Counted from the first letter of the stretch, positions 1 to 11,443 are shown. The stretch: DNA of 64,000 bases from Microbacterium sorbitolivorans (GCF_003327285.1 NZ_KZ848473.1:620001-684000), one strand, 5' to 3'. Notes: generated by a model from the letters alone, not told the origin. Made by a program: numbers and translations.

Positions 1-851
1 GCGAGGCGGGCCCCGCCACGGGTGGGCGCCTCGACACCACGGGCCTCGCGCTCGTCTCGCTCGCCCTCATCGCCTTCACGGGCGGCCTCAGCCTGCTGCG
101 CATCGAGGGCCCGGCGAGCCCGCTCGCCTGGGGCGTTACGGCGCTCGGCCTCGCCCTCCTCGTGCCCTTCGTCTTCTGGGAACGCCGCCAAGCGGATCCG
201 GTGATCGACGTGAAGATGTTCATTAACCCGTCGCTCTGGCCGGTCTTCCTCACGGCCGGGCTCTTCGGTGTCAGCGTGCTCGGCGCACAGGCGCCGCTGT
301 CGACCTTTGCGCGCACGGATCCGTCGGTCACGGGTTACGGGCTCGGAACCGAGGGCTTCGCGACCTCGCTCATTATTGGCATCTACCTCATCGCGATGAT
401 CGTGGGCGCGCTGCTCTACCCGCGCCTCGCAAACCTCACGAGCCCGCGGCTCGCGCTCATCGTCGCGGCGATTCTCGTCGGCGCGGGCTATCTGCTCTTC
501 CTCCCCCTGCACGCGACGTACGCCCAGGTCGTGACCAACATGGTCATCGCGGGGCTCGGATCCGGTGCCCTCGTCGCGTCGCTCCCGGCGACCGCGGCCG
601 CCGCCGCTCCCCCGTCGCAGACCGGCGTCGCGACGGGGCTCACGAATTCGGTCAAGACCGTCGGTGGCGCGATCGCGTCGTGCGCCTTCGGCATCGCGTT
701 GTCGACGGGTCTCGCAACCGGGACCGCCGGATCCCTCACGGGCTACCTGACGGTATGGACAGTGTGCGGCGTCACGGCGTTCGCTGCCGCCGTCGCTCTA
801 TTGGTGGTGCCGAGGAACGCGTTTCGCGACGCCGCGCGACAAAATATATAA
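1..851 (+). CDS. MFS exporter, DHA2-like, 5' end missing
   Basis: The open frame runs in from the window edge (first full codon at base 3) to TAA at 849-851. Only the C-terminal part of a major facilitator transporter is visible: repeated hydrophobic stretches (for example LALVSLALIAFTGG near the start) and the conserved late motif TGVATGLTNSVKTVGGA at about 615-670, typical of DHA2-type drug:proton antiporters. Its N-terminus lies outside the window. A MarR-type regulator starts 23 bp downstream on the same strand, so the exporter may be controlled with or by it, which is inference. The substrate cannot be read from sequence. Confidence 0.85.
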   Translation, partial: EAGPATGGRLDTTGLALVSLALIAFTGGLSLLRIEGPASPLAWGVTALGLALLVPFVFWERRQADPVIDVKMFINPSLWPVFLTAGLFGVSVLGAQAPLSTFARTDPSVTGYGLGTEGFATSLIIGIYLIAMIVGALLYPRLANLTSPRLALIVAAILVGAGYLLFLPLHATYAQVVTNMVIAGLGSGALVASLPATAAAAAPPSQTGVATGLTNSVKTVGGAIASCAFGIALSTGLATGTAGSLTGYLTVWTVCGVTAFAAAVALLVVPRNAFRDAARQNI

Positions 852-852
852 G

Positions 853-864
853 TTACATATGTAA
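853..864. promoter_or_regulatory. Perfect 12-bp palindrome TTACATATGTAA, candidate MarR operator
   Basis: TTACATATGTAA is its own reverse complement and lies 10 bp before the ATG of the MarR gene, in a short AT-rich island. MarR proteins usually bind AT-rich palindromes near their own promoter, so autoregulation is the natural reading. A -10-like TAATAAT (862-868) would place the transcript start almost on the ATG at 875, suggesting a leaderless mRNA. This is inferred from sequence only. Confidence 0.6.
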
Positions 865-874
865 TAATCCCCTT

Positions 875-1324
875 ATGGATTTCACGCCGACCGACGCGGC
901 CCGCCTCTCGCTGTTGATCGAGCAGCTCGTACGCGCCATTCGGCCGCTCGCCACCGACGACGCGCTCTCGCAGGCCGCCGCGGCGGTGCTGAGTAGGCTC
1001 GACGCAACGGGGCCCGGCGGGGTGACCGACCTCGCGCGAGCCGAGGGTGTCAGTCAACCCGCCATGACGCAACTCGTGGCGCGGCTCAACGACGATGGGC
1101 TCCTCTCGCGCACTCCCTCGCCGACGGATCGCCGTTCGGTCGTCGTCACCCTCACGGACGCAGGGCGCGCGGCGCTCGCCACACGCCGAGCACGCCGCAC
1201 CGAGTTCATCAGGGACAGCCTGATGGAACTCGACGGCGGCGAGCAGCGAGCGATCGTCGCGGCACTCCCCGCCCTCGGTCGCCTCGTCGAGGCCACGCGT
1301 GAGCGGGGCGCGGCGGGTGAGTGA
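875..1324 (+). CDS. MarR family transcriptional regulator
   Basis: A 149-residue protein with the winged-helix MarR fold: a recognition-helix segment VTDLARAEGVSQPAMTQLVARL (split here by position, about residues 50-71) followed by the wing motif SPTDRRSVVVTLTDAG. The start is set at ATG 875 because upstream in-frame codons belong to the preceding exporter in another frame and MarR proteins are about 140-160 residues. No Shine-Dalgarno is visible, and the palindrome at 853-864 sits where a promoter/operator should be. The gene overlaps the following MFS gene by 26 bp, so the two are probably co-transcribed and the regulator probably controls that exporter. Its ligand is unknown. Confidence 0.85.
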   Translation: MDFTPTDAARLSLLIEQLVRAIRPLATDDALSQAAAAVLSRLDATGPGGVTDLARAEGVSQPAMTQLVARLNDDGLLSRTPSPTDRRSVVVTLTDAGRAALATRRARRTEFIRDSLMELDGGEQRAIVAALPALGRLVEATRERGAAGE

Positions 1325-2522
1325 GGCAGCCGCTGCGCACTGGAAGCGCAATCTATTCGTCAGCGCGGCGGGATCCTTCACCACCGTCGCAGGCATCACG
1401 CTCGTTCTGCCGATCCTGCCGCTCTTCGTCGAAGACCTCGGCGTGAGCGACACCGCCGCGGTCACGACATGGTCGGGCATCGCCTACTCGGCCACCTTCC
1501 TCACCGCCGCGCTCACGGCGCCCCTTTGGGGCCACCTCGGCGACAAGTACGGCCGAAAGTCGATGCTCATCCGCGCGAGCCTCGGCATGGCGATCGCGAT
1601 GTCGCTCATCGGCCTCGCGCAGGATGTTTGGCAGCTGGTCGCGCTCCGCCTCCTCGCAGGCCTCCTCGGCGGATACTCCTCCGGATCCATGATCCTCGTC
1701 GCCGCGCAGACACCGAAGGAAAAGTCGGCGTGGGCGCTCGGTGTGCTGTCATCCGCGATCATGGCGGGCAACATCGCGGGCCCCCTTCTGGGCGGAACGA
1801 TGGCCGAACTGTTCGGCGTGAAAACGGCGTTCTTCGCGGTCGGCGCGCTCATCTTCATCGCCTTTCTCGGCACCGCGTTCCTCCTCAAGGAGGACCCCCG
1901 CCCACCGCGCGCTAAGCGGGTGAAGAAGGCGGGAGGGTGGCGCGCACTCCCCCACAAGTCGACGATCCTGGCGCTCCTCGGGCTCTCGGCCATCCTCATG
2001 TTCGCGACGATCTCGGCCGAGCCGATCATCACGGTGCACGTCCGGCACCTCACGGGCTCCGATGACGGCGTAGCCATCTTCTCGGCGCTCGTGTTCTCGC
2101 TCTCGGCCCTCGGCACGATCCTCTCCGGCCCGTGGCTCGGCCGCCTCGCCGACCGCATCGGGCACCTCCGCGTGCTGACCTACAGCCTGATCGCGGCGAC
2201 CGTGCTGCTCGCCCTGCAGGCCATCGCGCCCGAGCTCATCAGCTTCGCCGCGCTGCGATTCGCGACCGGCATCGCGCTCGGCGGCATCACGCCGACGGTC
2301 GTCGCGACGATCCGCAGGCTCCTCCCCGACACCTCGGTCGGGCTCGTGCTCGGCTACAACGTGTCGGCGCAGTACCTCGGGCAGGTGTCGGGGCCGATCA
2401 TCGCGGGTGCCCTCGGAGGCGCGCTCGGCACGCCCGCCGTCTTCGTCATGACGTCGGCCGCGACGCTCGTGGGGCTCGCCGTCACCCTCATGATCCGGCG
2501 CCGGATGCCGTCGAGCGACTGA
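1299..2522 (+). CDS. MFS multidrug-type transporter, 12-TM (DHA1-like)
   Basis: A 407-residue membrane protein starting at GTG 1299 inside the end of the MarR gene; an alternative GTG lies at 1317. The MFS signature GHLGDKYGRKS sits between TM2 and TM3, and the degenerate second copy GRLADRIGHLR lies in the middle of the protein, as in the MdtG/TetA-like DHA1 group. Length fits the 12-helix family (about 400). It probably exports a small toxic compound by proton antiport. The coding overlap with the MarR regulator argues for an operon in which the regulator senses the exporter's substrate (inference). Confidence 0.85.
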   Translation: MSGARRVSEAAAAHWKRNLFVSAAGSFTTVAGITLVLPILPLFVEDLGVSDTAAVTTWSGIAYSATFLTAALTAPLWGHLGDKYGRKSMLIRASLGMAIAMSLIGLAQDVWQLVALRLLAGLLGGYSSGSMILVAAQTPKEKSAWALGVLSSAIMAGNIAGPLLGGTMAELFGVKTAFFAVGALIFIAFLGTAFLLKEDPRPPRAKRVKKAGGWRALPHKSTILALLGLSAILMFATISAEPIITVHVRHLTGSDDGVAIFSALVFSLSALGTILSGPWLGRLADRIGHLRVLTYSLIAATVLLALQAIAPELISFAALRFATGIALGGITPTVVATIRRLLPDTSVGLVLGYNVSAQYLGQVSGPIIAGALGGALGTPAVFVMTSAATLVGLAVTLMIRRRMPSSD

Positions 2523-2535
2523 CGCCCGCGCTTAC

Positions 2536-2572
2536 AGTGCACTCTTAGCAAAGAAGTGCAAAATTGCACTCT

Positions 2573-2588
<16 letters not shown>
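2536..2588. promoter_or_regulatory. Cluster of AGTGCA repeats, candidate TetR operator
   Basis: Three related sites lie around the TetR start: the palindrome AGTGCACT (2536-2543), the inverted repeat AGTGCAA-AA-TTGCACT (2555-2570), and a half-like AGTGCAC at 2582-2588 inside the first codons. Inverted repeats of this size right at the start codon are typical autoregulatory TetR operators. The ATG at 2573 follows the second palindrome by two bases, so binding would block initiation directly. Confidence 0.65.
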
Positions 2589-4803
<2,215 letters not shown>

Positions 4804-4818
4804 GGATCCCCCACGAAA

Positions 4819-4848
4819 GGGCGGCGCCGTTGCGATACGGTGCCGCCC
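4819..4848 (+). terminator. Intrinsic-type terminator hairpin
   Basis: GGGCGGCGCCGT (4819-4830) pairs with ACGGTGCCGCCC (4837-4848) with one G-T wobble and a 6-base loop, 15 bp after the exporter's stop. It is followed by CTT rather than a long T-run. It probably ends the TetR-MFS transcript. Confidence 0.65.
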
Positions 4849-4900
4849 CTTCGGGGATCCTGGCGGTAAGTTCATATCCGCTCTCGATAGCCTGAGCGGC

Positions 4901-5350
4901 GTGACTCCCCGCTCTCTCTTCAAGACGTTCGCATTCGCCGAGGTCATCACGTGGGCGTTCCTGATCGCCGCCATGATTGTGCGGGGCATCGGTGCGACCG
5001 ACGCGCTGGTACCCATCGCAGGCGGCGTGCACGGCTTCGTCTTCCTCGCCTACTGTGTCGTCACCGTGATTGTCTGGATCGACGGCCGCTGGCGCGCGGG
5101 CCGCGGGATCCTTGGGCTCGTGCTCTCCGTCGTCCCGTTCGCAACGTGGCCGTTCGAGGTGTTCACGGATCGCGCGGGCCTGCTCGGCCGCACATGGCGT
5201 CTCGGTAAGGGCGGCGAGGATCCGAAGAACTTTGTCGAGCGTCTCCTCGCTTGGGTGCTGAGCCACGTCGTCCTCGCGGCGGCGATCCTCGCGGTGCTCG
5301 TCGTGATTGTCTTCTTGATTCTGCTACGCCTCGGGCCGCCCATCGGTTGA
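4901..5350 (+). CDS. DUF3817 small membrane protein
   Basis: A 149-residue integral membrane protein starting at GTG 4901, the first in-frame start after the terminator hairpin. It contains the actinobacterial DUF3817 domain: FAFAEVITWAFLIAAM, then GGVHGFVFLAYCV, then FEVFTDRAG-like residues, followed by an extra C-terminal helix (LAAAILAVLVVIVFLI). About four transmembrane segments are visible. No function is established. It is convergent with the UvrA-like gene, whose stop is 16 bp away. Confidence 0.75.
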   Translation: MTPRSLFKTFAFAEVITWAFLIAAMIVRGIGATDALVPIAGGVHGFVFLAYCVVTVIVWIDGRWRAGRGILGLVLSVVPFATWPFEVFTDRAGLLGRTWRLGKGGEDPKNFVERLLAWVLSHVVLAAAILAVLVVIVFLILLRLGPPIG

Positions 5351-5366
5351 GCGGTCCCGTGGGCCC

Positions 5367-7721
5367 CTACGCTCCCACGTACGCAGCGAGGTGCTGACCA
5401 GTCAGCGTCTTGCGTGCGGCAACGAGGTCGGCGGGGGTTCCCTGGTACACGACGGTGCCACCCTCGTGGCCAGCGCCCGGGCCCATGTCGATGATCCAGT
5501 CGGCGTGGGCCATCACCGCCTGATGGTGCTCGATCGCGATGACCGAAACGCCCGAATCGACCAGCTCGTCGAGCATCGCGAGCATCTTCTCGACATCGGC
5601 GAGGTGCAACCCGGTCGTCGGCTCGTCGAGCACGTAGATCGAGGCCCCCTCGACCATCTGCACGGCGAGCTTAAGCCGCTGCCGCTCTCCGCCCGAGAGC
5701 GTGTTCAGCGACTGCCCGAGTGCCACGTAGCCGATACCGACTCCGGCGAGGCGTTGCAGGATCTTTACGGCCGCGGGCACCCGCGACTCACCCGCTGAGA
5801 AGAACGCGAGTGCCTCGTCTATCGGCATGTCAAACACGTCGGCGATCGACTTTCCACCGAGCGTGTATTCCAGCACCTCCGCCATGAACCGTCGCCCACC
5901 GCAGTCTTCACACGGTGTCGTGACGCCCTGCATGAACCCGAACTCGGTCGTGATCGACCCGTTGCCCTTGCACGTCGGGCACGCGCCCTCACTATTGGCG
6001 CTGAAAAGCGCGGGTTTCACGCCATTTGCCTTGGCAAAGGCCTTGCGCACCGGGTCGAGCAGCCCCGTGTATGTGGCGGGGTTGCTGCGTGATGATCCCT
6101 TGATCGCGCCCTGGTCGACGAATACGACGCCGTCGCGGCCGGCGAGAGAGTCCGCGAGCGAGCTCTTGCCGGATCCGGCCACGCCCGTGAGCGCGACAAG
6201 GACGCCCGTCGGGATGTCGACGTCGACATCCCGAAGATTGTTCGACGAGGCCCCACGGATCTCGAGTACGCCTGCCGCCGTGCGGACGTTGCTCTTCACC
6301 CGCGCACGGTCGTCGAGGTGGCGGCCCGTCACGGTTTCGGAACTGCGGAGTCCGTCAACCGAACCTGTGTAGACGATCTCGCCGCCCGCGGATCCGGCGC
6401 CGGGCCCCACGTCGATGACGTGGTCGGCGATCGCGATCGTCTCGGGCTTGTGCTCGACGACGAGCACAGTGTTGCCCTTATCGCGCAGCTGGACGAGCAG
6501 GCGGTTCATGCGCTCGATGTCGTGTGGGTGCAGGCCCGCGGTCGGCTCGTCGAAGACGTAGGTGACGTCGGTGAGCGGCGAGCCGAGGTGCTTGATCATC
6601 TTGAGGCGCTGGGCCTCGCCACCGGAGAGGGTGCCGGCGGCGCGATCGAGCGAGAGGTATCCGAGGCCGATCTCGACGAAGGAGGCGAGCAGCTCGTCCA
6701 GCGCGGTGAGCAGCGTCGCGGCGCCCGGTTCGTCGAGCGAGCGGACCCACGCGAGCAGGTCGCTGATCTGCATCGCGCAGCACTCGGCGATGTTCGTGCC
6801 GGCGATCTTCGACGAGCGCGCGGGCTCGGCGAGACGCGTTCCGCCGCAGTCGGGACACGCGCCGAAGGTTACTGCTCGGTCGACGAAGGCTCGCAGGTGC
6901 GATTGCAGCTGCTCGCGATCCTTCGACAGCATCGACTGCTGTACGCGTGGAACGAGCCCGAGGTAGGTCATGTTCACCCCGTTCATCTTGACCTTCACGT
7001 CTTCCTTGTAGAGGAAGTCGGAGAGCTCGGTCGCGGTGAACTGATCGATGGGCTTATCCGGGTCGAAGAAGCCCGACTCGGCGTACTGGCGCACACTCCA
7101 GCCACCGACCTTGTATCCGGGCACGAGGATCGCGCCGTCGTTGATCGACAGCGAGCCGTCGTAGATCTGGGCGAGGTCGAGGTCGCTGACGCGGCCCGTA
7201 CCGTCGCAGCCGGGGCACATGCCGCCCAGCACGTTGTACTCGGCGCGCTGGCGCTTGGAGTTGCCGGCGCGCTCGATGAGGATGGCCCCCGATGCCTTGA
7301 CGCTCGGCGTGTTGAACGAGAAGGCGTTCGGCGGGCCGATTTGCGGGTCGCCGAGGCGGCTGAACAGCATGCGCAGCAGGGCGTTCGCGTCGCTCGCGGT
7401 TCCGACCGTCGAGCGGATGTTCGCGCCGAGTCGTTCCTGATCCACGAGGATCGCCGTCGTCAAGCCGTTGAGCGAGTCGACATCGGGGCGCGCCAGCTGG
7501 GGCATGAAGCCCTGCACGAACGCGCTATATGTCTCGTTGATCATGCGCTGCGACTCGCTCGCGATCGTGTCGAAGGCGAGCGAGCTCTTGCCGGATCCGG
7601 AGACGCCGGTGAACACTGTCAGGCGACGCTTCGGGAGGTCGACGTCGACGTTCTTTAGATTGTTCTCGCGGGCGCCGCGCACGCGAATCGTCTCGTGTTG
7701 GTCGGCGGGATGAGCAGTCAT
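5367..7721 (-). CDS. UvrA-like ABC ATPase (short paralogue, no UvrB-binding insertion)
   Basis: 784 residues from ATG 7721 (an in-frame GTG lies at 7745). It has two ABC ATPase units with Walker A GVSGSGKSSL and GVAGSGKSSL, signatures LSGGEAQRLK and LSGGERQRLK, and paired zinc-finger cysteines (CPGCDGTGR, CPDCGG, CPTCKGNG, CEDCGG). True UvrA is about 950 residues and carries a UvrB-interaction insert. This copy is shorter, matching the UvrA2/DrrC-like group linked to DNA-binding drug tolerance rather than normal excision repair. It is divergent from the AEC permease with about 70 bp between them and stands alone, so its role (damage recognition or antibiotic tolerance) is open. Confidence 0.88.
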   Translation of the reverse strand: MTAHPADQHETIRVRGARENNLKNVDVDLPKRRLTVFTGVSGSGKSSLAFDTIASESQRMINETYSAFVQGFMPQLARPDVDSLNGLTTAILVDQERLGANIRSTVGTASDANALLRMLFSRLGDPQIGPPNAFSFNTPSVKASGAILIERAGNSKRQRAEYNVLGGMCPGCDGTGRVSDLDLAQIYDGSLSINDGAILVPGYKVGGWSVRQYAESGFFDPDKPIDQFTATELSDFLYKEDVKVKMNGVNMTYLGLVPRVQQSMLSKDREQLQSHLRAFVDRAVTFGACPDCGGTRLAEPARSSKIAGTNIAECCAMQISDLLAWVRSLDEPGAATLLTALDELLASFVEIGLGYLSLDRAAGTLSGGEAQRLKMIKHLGSPLTDVTYVFDEPTAGLHPHDIERMNRLLVQLRDKGNTVLVVEHKPETIAIADHVIDVGPGAGSAGGEIVYTGSVDGLRSSETVTGRHLDDRARVKSNVRTAAGVLEIRGASSNNLRDVDVDIPTGVLVALTGVAGSGKSSLADSLAGRDGVVFVDQGAIKGSSRSNPATYTGLLDPVRKAFAKANGVKPALFSANSEGACPTCKGNGSITTEFGFMQGVTTPCEDCGGRRFMAEVLEYTLGGKSIADVFDMPIDEALAFFSAGESRVPAAVKILQRLAGVGIGYVALGQSLNTLSGGERQRLKLAVQMVEGASIYVLDEPTTGLHLADVEKMLAMLDELVDSGVSVIAIEHHQAVMAHADWIIDMGPGAGHEGGTVVYQGTPADLVAARKTLTGQHLAAYVGA

Positions 7722-7789
7722 GAGATCGATCGTCGCACGTCGCACCGCTAGATTGGAACACGGACGCCAACGAGAGGACGCTGCCCCGC

Positions 7790-8710
7790 ATGATGGACAT
7801 CCTGACCGGGTTCGCGGTCATCGGGCTCGCGATCGTGGTCGGCTACATCGTCGGGCGCATCGACCTGTTGGGATCCGAGGGCGGGCCGATCCTCGCGAAG
7901 CTCTCGTTCTTCGTGCTGAACCCGTTCCTCATGGTCGTCGTGCTGAGCGAAGCCGACCTCGGCATGCTGTTCTCGCTGCTCCTGCCGGTCTCGGCGGCGG
8001 CGGCTGTCGTGATCTTCCTCGCCTACGGACTGATCGCCAAGCTCGCCTGGAAGCGACCGTGGGGTGACACCGTGATGGGTGCGTTGTCTGCCGGGCAGGT
8101 GAACGGCAACAACATGGGCATCCCCATCTCGACGTACCTGCTGGGCAACGCTGCCTACTCGGCTCCGATTGTGCTACTTCAGCAGATCGTGTTCACCCCG
8201 ATCAGCCTGGCCGTTCTCGACTCGATCTCGACCGGCGAGTCGCGCTGGTGGAAGGCGGTGCTCCGCGCCTTCCGCAATCCCATGGTGCTCGGATCCTTCG
8301 CGGGACTCGCGATCGCGCTCACGGGCGTCGAGATCCCGCCGATCGTGCACGAACCCCTACAGCTGCTCGCGAACGCGGCCGTCCCGGTGATCCTCATCAG
8401 TTTCGGGATGTCGCTCCATGGGCGGCGCGTTCTCACGGGCCCCGGCACGCGACGCGACGCGATCGTCGCGACGACGTTCAAGATCGTGCTCATGCCCCTC
8501 GCGGCATATGCGATCGGGCGGTTCCTGTTCGGCCTCGACGACCACGCTCTGTTCGTCGTGACGGTTCTCGGCGCGCTGCCGACGGCGCAGAACGTGTTCA
8601 ACTACGCCCAGCGCTACAACATCGGCCTCGTCGTCGCGCGCGACACCGTATTCCTGACGACGATCGGGTGCGCACCGGTGCTCGTCGCGGCGGGCTTGCT
8701 CTTGGGCTGA
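7790..8710 (+). CDS. AEC family (auxin efflux carrier-type) permease
   Basis: A 306-residue membrane protein with about ten hydrophobic segments in two halves and the central GQVNGNNMGIPIS motif near residues 100-112, characteristic of AEC/Mem_trans permeases that move organic acids or amino acids. An SD-like GAGAGG lies upstream; ATG 7790 is followed by a second ATG at 7793, and either may be used. Its 3' end overlaps the convergent dedA-like gene by 97 bp. The substrate is unknown. Confidence 0.85.
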   Translation: MMDILTGFAVIGLAIVVGYIVGRIDLLGSEGGPILAKLSFFVLNPFLMVVVLSEADLGMLFSLLLPVSAAAAVVIFLAYGLIAKLAWKRPWGDTVMGALSAGQVNGNNMGIPISTYLLGNAAYSAPIVLLQQIVFTPISLAVLDSISTGESRWWKAVLRAFRNPMVLGSFAGLAIALTGVEIPPIVHEPLQLLANAAVPVILISFGMSLHGRRVLTGPGTRRDAIVATTFKIVLMPLAAYAIGRFLFGLDDHALFVVTVLGALPTAQNVFNYAQRYNIGLVVARDTVFLTTIGCAPVLVAAGLLLG

Positions 8711-9300
8711 CGGCGGGCAAGTACGCCTCGCACGCGGTCGATCCCGAGGCCGATAATGACGGCGAGCACGATGCCGACGGCCGCGCCCAGCAGCGGCTGG
8801 TTTGCGAGCAGGCTGCCTGTGACGTGGCCGATCCAGACCGAATAGGTCGCCCAGGTGATGCAGGCCGCGAGCGACAGCGGGAGGAATCGCCGGAGCGCGA
8901 AGCCCGTGGCACCGGCCGAGAGGTTCACGGCGACGCGGCCAACGGGGATGTACCTCGCGACGAATATTGCCGAGGCGCCGCCGCGATCGAGACCCCGCGT
9001 CGCCGCATCGATGGCCTTGCGCACGCGCCCTCGGCGCATCCAGCCGAAGCGGGTCGTGCCGACGGCTCGCCCGAGGGCGTAGGTCAACAGGTCACCGGCG
9101 AACGCCCCGACCGCGGCGCACGCCCCGAGGAGGAATGCGGAGGGGCCGCCGGCCGTCGCGCCGAGCGACGCCGCCGCGATGACGATCGTCTCGCTCGGAA
9201 TCGGCGGGAAGAACGCGTCGAGCATCGCGAGGGCGAGGACGAGCGGGTATACCCAGCCCGACGAGATGAGGCCCATCAGCAGATCAGTGAATGCGTCCAC
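8614..9300 (-). CDS. DedA family (VTT domain) membrane protein
   Basis: 228 residues. The DedA/VTT signature is visible: an early FFPPIPSETIVI segment, GDLLTYALGRAVG, and FVARYIPVGRVAVNLSAG with the conserved arginine and glycine. The family includes lipid scramblases and proton-dependent undecaprenyl-phosphate flippases, so a role in membrane-lipid handling is likely but unproven here. The C-terminal tail of about 32 residues lies over the 3' end of the AEC gene on the other strand; convergent transcripts therefore overlap. Confidence 0.85.
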   Translation of the reverse strand: MDAFTDLLMGLISSGWVYPLVLALAMLDAFFPPIPSETIVIAAASLGATAGGPSAFLLGACAAVGAFAGDLLTYALGRAVGTTRFGWMRRGRVRKAIDAATRGLDRGGASAIFVARYIPVGRVAVNLSAGATGFALRRFLPLSLAACITWATYSVWIGHVTGSLLANQPLLGAAVGIVLAVIIGLGIDRVRGVLARRQPKSKPAATSTGAHPIVVRNTVSRATTRPML

Positions 9301-9356
9301 GAGTTCTGTCCCTTCGATTCTTCCGGAAGACTACGAGCGCAGGTGCCGCGGCCACA

Positions 9357-10661
9357 TCAACCCACGGAGTGAGATCGGCGGGCGGGGCCCCCTACCAGGG
9401 AGCCATCCTTCGAGAGGCGCACCGCGGTGACCGCGAGGCCCGCGGCCGCGATCGCAGTCACCCAGTCGAGCCCGGCGACGAACACCAGCACGACGGATCC
9501 GACCCCGGCAACGGTCGCGAGACTTGCTCGCCACCGGATCCCGCTCGGGGCGCCCGGCGACCGGCGCTCGAATCGCGCGGTGGCGTGCGCGACGGCGGTG
9601 ACGACGATGAGAACGAGCGCGAGCCAGCCGGGGCGCGTCAGCCACCACGCGGCACTGTGGAGCTCGGGAAGCGGCAGGAAACCGCCGAGCGAGAACAGCA
9701 CGCCAATCCCCGCGAGGGCGATGAGCGCGGGCATGTGCCAGAGGTAGATCGTCATCGCCCTGGCGCCGATCCAGTCGACGATTGCCGCGATGACCGGCCG
9801 TTCGTATGCGCGCCTCAGCCACGGTCGCGCGAGCGAGAACAGCGCGAGCTGTGCGCCGCCGAGGAGCACAAGGACGAGCGTCGGCGGATCCTGATTCGCG
9901 TACATGTTCGCGGCGTACGGGCCCGCGAGGACGAGGATCACAGCGGCGGCGAGCAGGGCCTGCGCGAGGATCGCGCGCGAGCGCACGCGGAGCGCCTCGA
10001 GGCGGCCGTCCGCCGCCCAGAAGCCGAGCTGCTGGATCGCGAGCCATGCGAAGGCGAGGTTGAGATAGCCGATTCCGGGGAGCTCCGCGGCGAATCGGGC
10101 GACGTCAACCACGGCGACGGCTGCGCCCAGCGAGCCCAGCGCGAAGACCGGCGTGCGCTCGTGCCATCCGGCAAGCACCGGGACGAGCGCCTGCGAGAGA
10201 GCGAAGACGCCCAGGAACCACATCGGCTGGGAGAGGCGCCAGCCGGCCTCGTGCACGATCTCGGCGGGCACGCCACAGAGCGTGAGGGCGAGGAGCCCTC
10301 CCCCGATTGTGAGCATGACGACGACCGCGGGACCAAAGAGACGGCCCATCCGCGCCGACACCCACTCGGCGGGGCGGGTTCCGGCCGCGCGGGCGCGCCG
10401 CCAGGATCCGATCGCGGTGAAGCCGCCGGCGATGAAGAACAGCGGCATCATCTGCACGAACCAGCTGACTGGCGCGAACCACCCGGTCTCCAGGGCGTTC
10501 TCGAATACGGGCAGCCCGTCGACGACGGTCACCCCGACCATCATCGCGTGCAGCAGCACGACGAGAACGAGGCAGGCTGCGCGGATCACGTCGACGCTCC
10601 GATCGCGGATCCGGGCAGGAGTGGGCGGGGTGACGCGCTCGGGCGTCGCAAAGATAGTCAT
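9357..10661 (-). CDS. Acyltransferase 3 family membrane protein
   Basis: 434 residues and about ten hydrophobic helices. The N-terminal IRAACLVLVVLLHAMM contains the conserved histidine of acyltransferase 3 / OafA-like integral membrane acyltransferases, followed by PLFFIAGGFTA. Such enzymes O-acylate extracellular polysaccharides, peptidoglycan or small molecules. The substrate is not predictable. There is no glycan cluster nearby; the gene is monocistronic, with the response regulator transcribed in the same direction about 100 bp upstream. Confidence 0.82.
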   Translation of the reverse strand: MTIFATPERVTPPTPARIRDRSVDVIRAACLVLVVLLHAMMVGVTVVDGLPVFENALETGWFAPVSWFVQMMPLFFIAGGFTAIGSWRRARAAGTRPAEWVSARMGRLFGPAVVVMLTIGGGLLALTLCGVPAEIVHEAGWRLSQPMWFLGVFALSQALVPVLAGWHERTPVFALGSLGAAVAVVDVARFAAELPGIGYLNLAFAWLAIQQLGFWAADGRLEALRVRSRAILAQALLAAAVILVLAGPYAANMYANQDPPTLVLVLLGGAQLALFSLARPWLRRAYERPVIAAIVDWIGARAMTIYLWHMPALIALAGIGVLFSLGGFLPLPELHSAAWWLTRPGWLALVLIVVTAVAHATARFERRSPGAPSGIRWRASLATVAGVGSVVLVFVAGLDWVTAIAAAGLAVTAVRLSKDGSLVGGPARRSHSVG

Positions 10662-10762
10662 GAGTCTCCTCGGTGTGTTGTGAGGAGGCTATGAAAAGGG
10701 CGTACACGCGGACATCCCGCCGAGGGGTGAACCTCGCGCGTTCGCCTCCGCCCGCGGAGGGA

Positions 10763-11443
10763 TTACGCGGGTGAGACGAGGCCGGCGTCGTACGCCGTGA
10801 TCACGAGCTGCACGCGGTCTCGCGCCGGGACCTTCTGCAGGAGCTTGCTGACGTGCGTCTTCACCGTCTGCTCGCCGATGAAGAGCTCCGCGGCGATCTC
10901 GGAGTTCGACAGGCCCCGCCCGATCTGCACGAGGACCTCGCGCTCGCGATCGGTGAGCCCGTTGAGCGCGAGCACCGCACGGGCGGGCGCCGCGGATCCG
11001 GATCCGGCGAAGCGCTCGATGAAGCGGCGCGTCACGCTCGGCGCGAGAAGCGCGTCGCCCGCCGCGATCACGCGGACGGCGTGCGCCAGCTCTTCAGGGA
11101 GCGCGTCCTTCAGGAGGAACCCGCTCGCGCCGGCCGAGAGCGCGTCGTAGACGTAGTCGTCGATATCGAAGGTCGTGAGCATGAGCACCCGGGGGACGTG
11201 CGGCAGCGGGTGCGCGGGCGAGAGGATCCGCTTGGTCGCCTCGATGCCGTCGAGGTCGGGCATGCGCACGTCCATGAGCACCACGTCGGGCTTGGTCTCG
11301 CGCGCGAGCTGCACCGCCTCGAGCCCGCCCGCGGCCTGTCCCACGACGCGGATGCCCGGCTGCGCGTCGAGCAGCGCGGCGAAGCCCGCGCGCACCATGG
11401 CCTGATCGTCGGCAACGAGCACGGTAATCGCGTCGGGGGTCAT
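10763..11443 (-). CDS. NarL/FixJ-type response regulator
   Basis: 226 residues. The receiver domain has the acidic pocket (VADDQ), phospho-acceptor in DVVLMDVRMPD, the TTFD switch region and the lysine in GFLLKDALPEE. The C-terminal LuxR helix-turn-helix is LTDREREVLVQIGRGLSN...EIAAELFIGEQTVKTHVSKLL. The start ATG 11443 overlaps the kinase stop by 4 bp, so it is the partner of the upstream histidine kinase. The regulon is unknown. Confidence 0.92.
   Translation of the reverse strand: MTPDAITVLVADDQAMVRAGFAALLDAQPGIRVVGQAAGGLEAVQLARETKPDVVLMDVRMPDLDGIEATKRILSPAHPLPHVPRVLMLTTFDIDDYVYDALSAGASGFLLKDALPEELAHAVRVIAAGDALLAPSVTRRFIERFAGSGSAAPARAVLALNGLTDREREVLVQIGRGLSNSEIAAELFIGEQTVKTHVSKLLQKVPARDRVQLVITAYDAGLVSPA

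Noticed and set aside
5367..7721. Genuine UvrA of the UvrABC repair system
   Set aside because: It is about 170 residues short and lacks the UvrB-binding insertion; it fits the UvrA-like paralogue group better.
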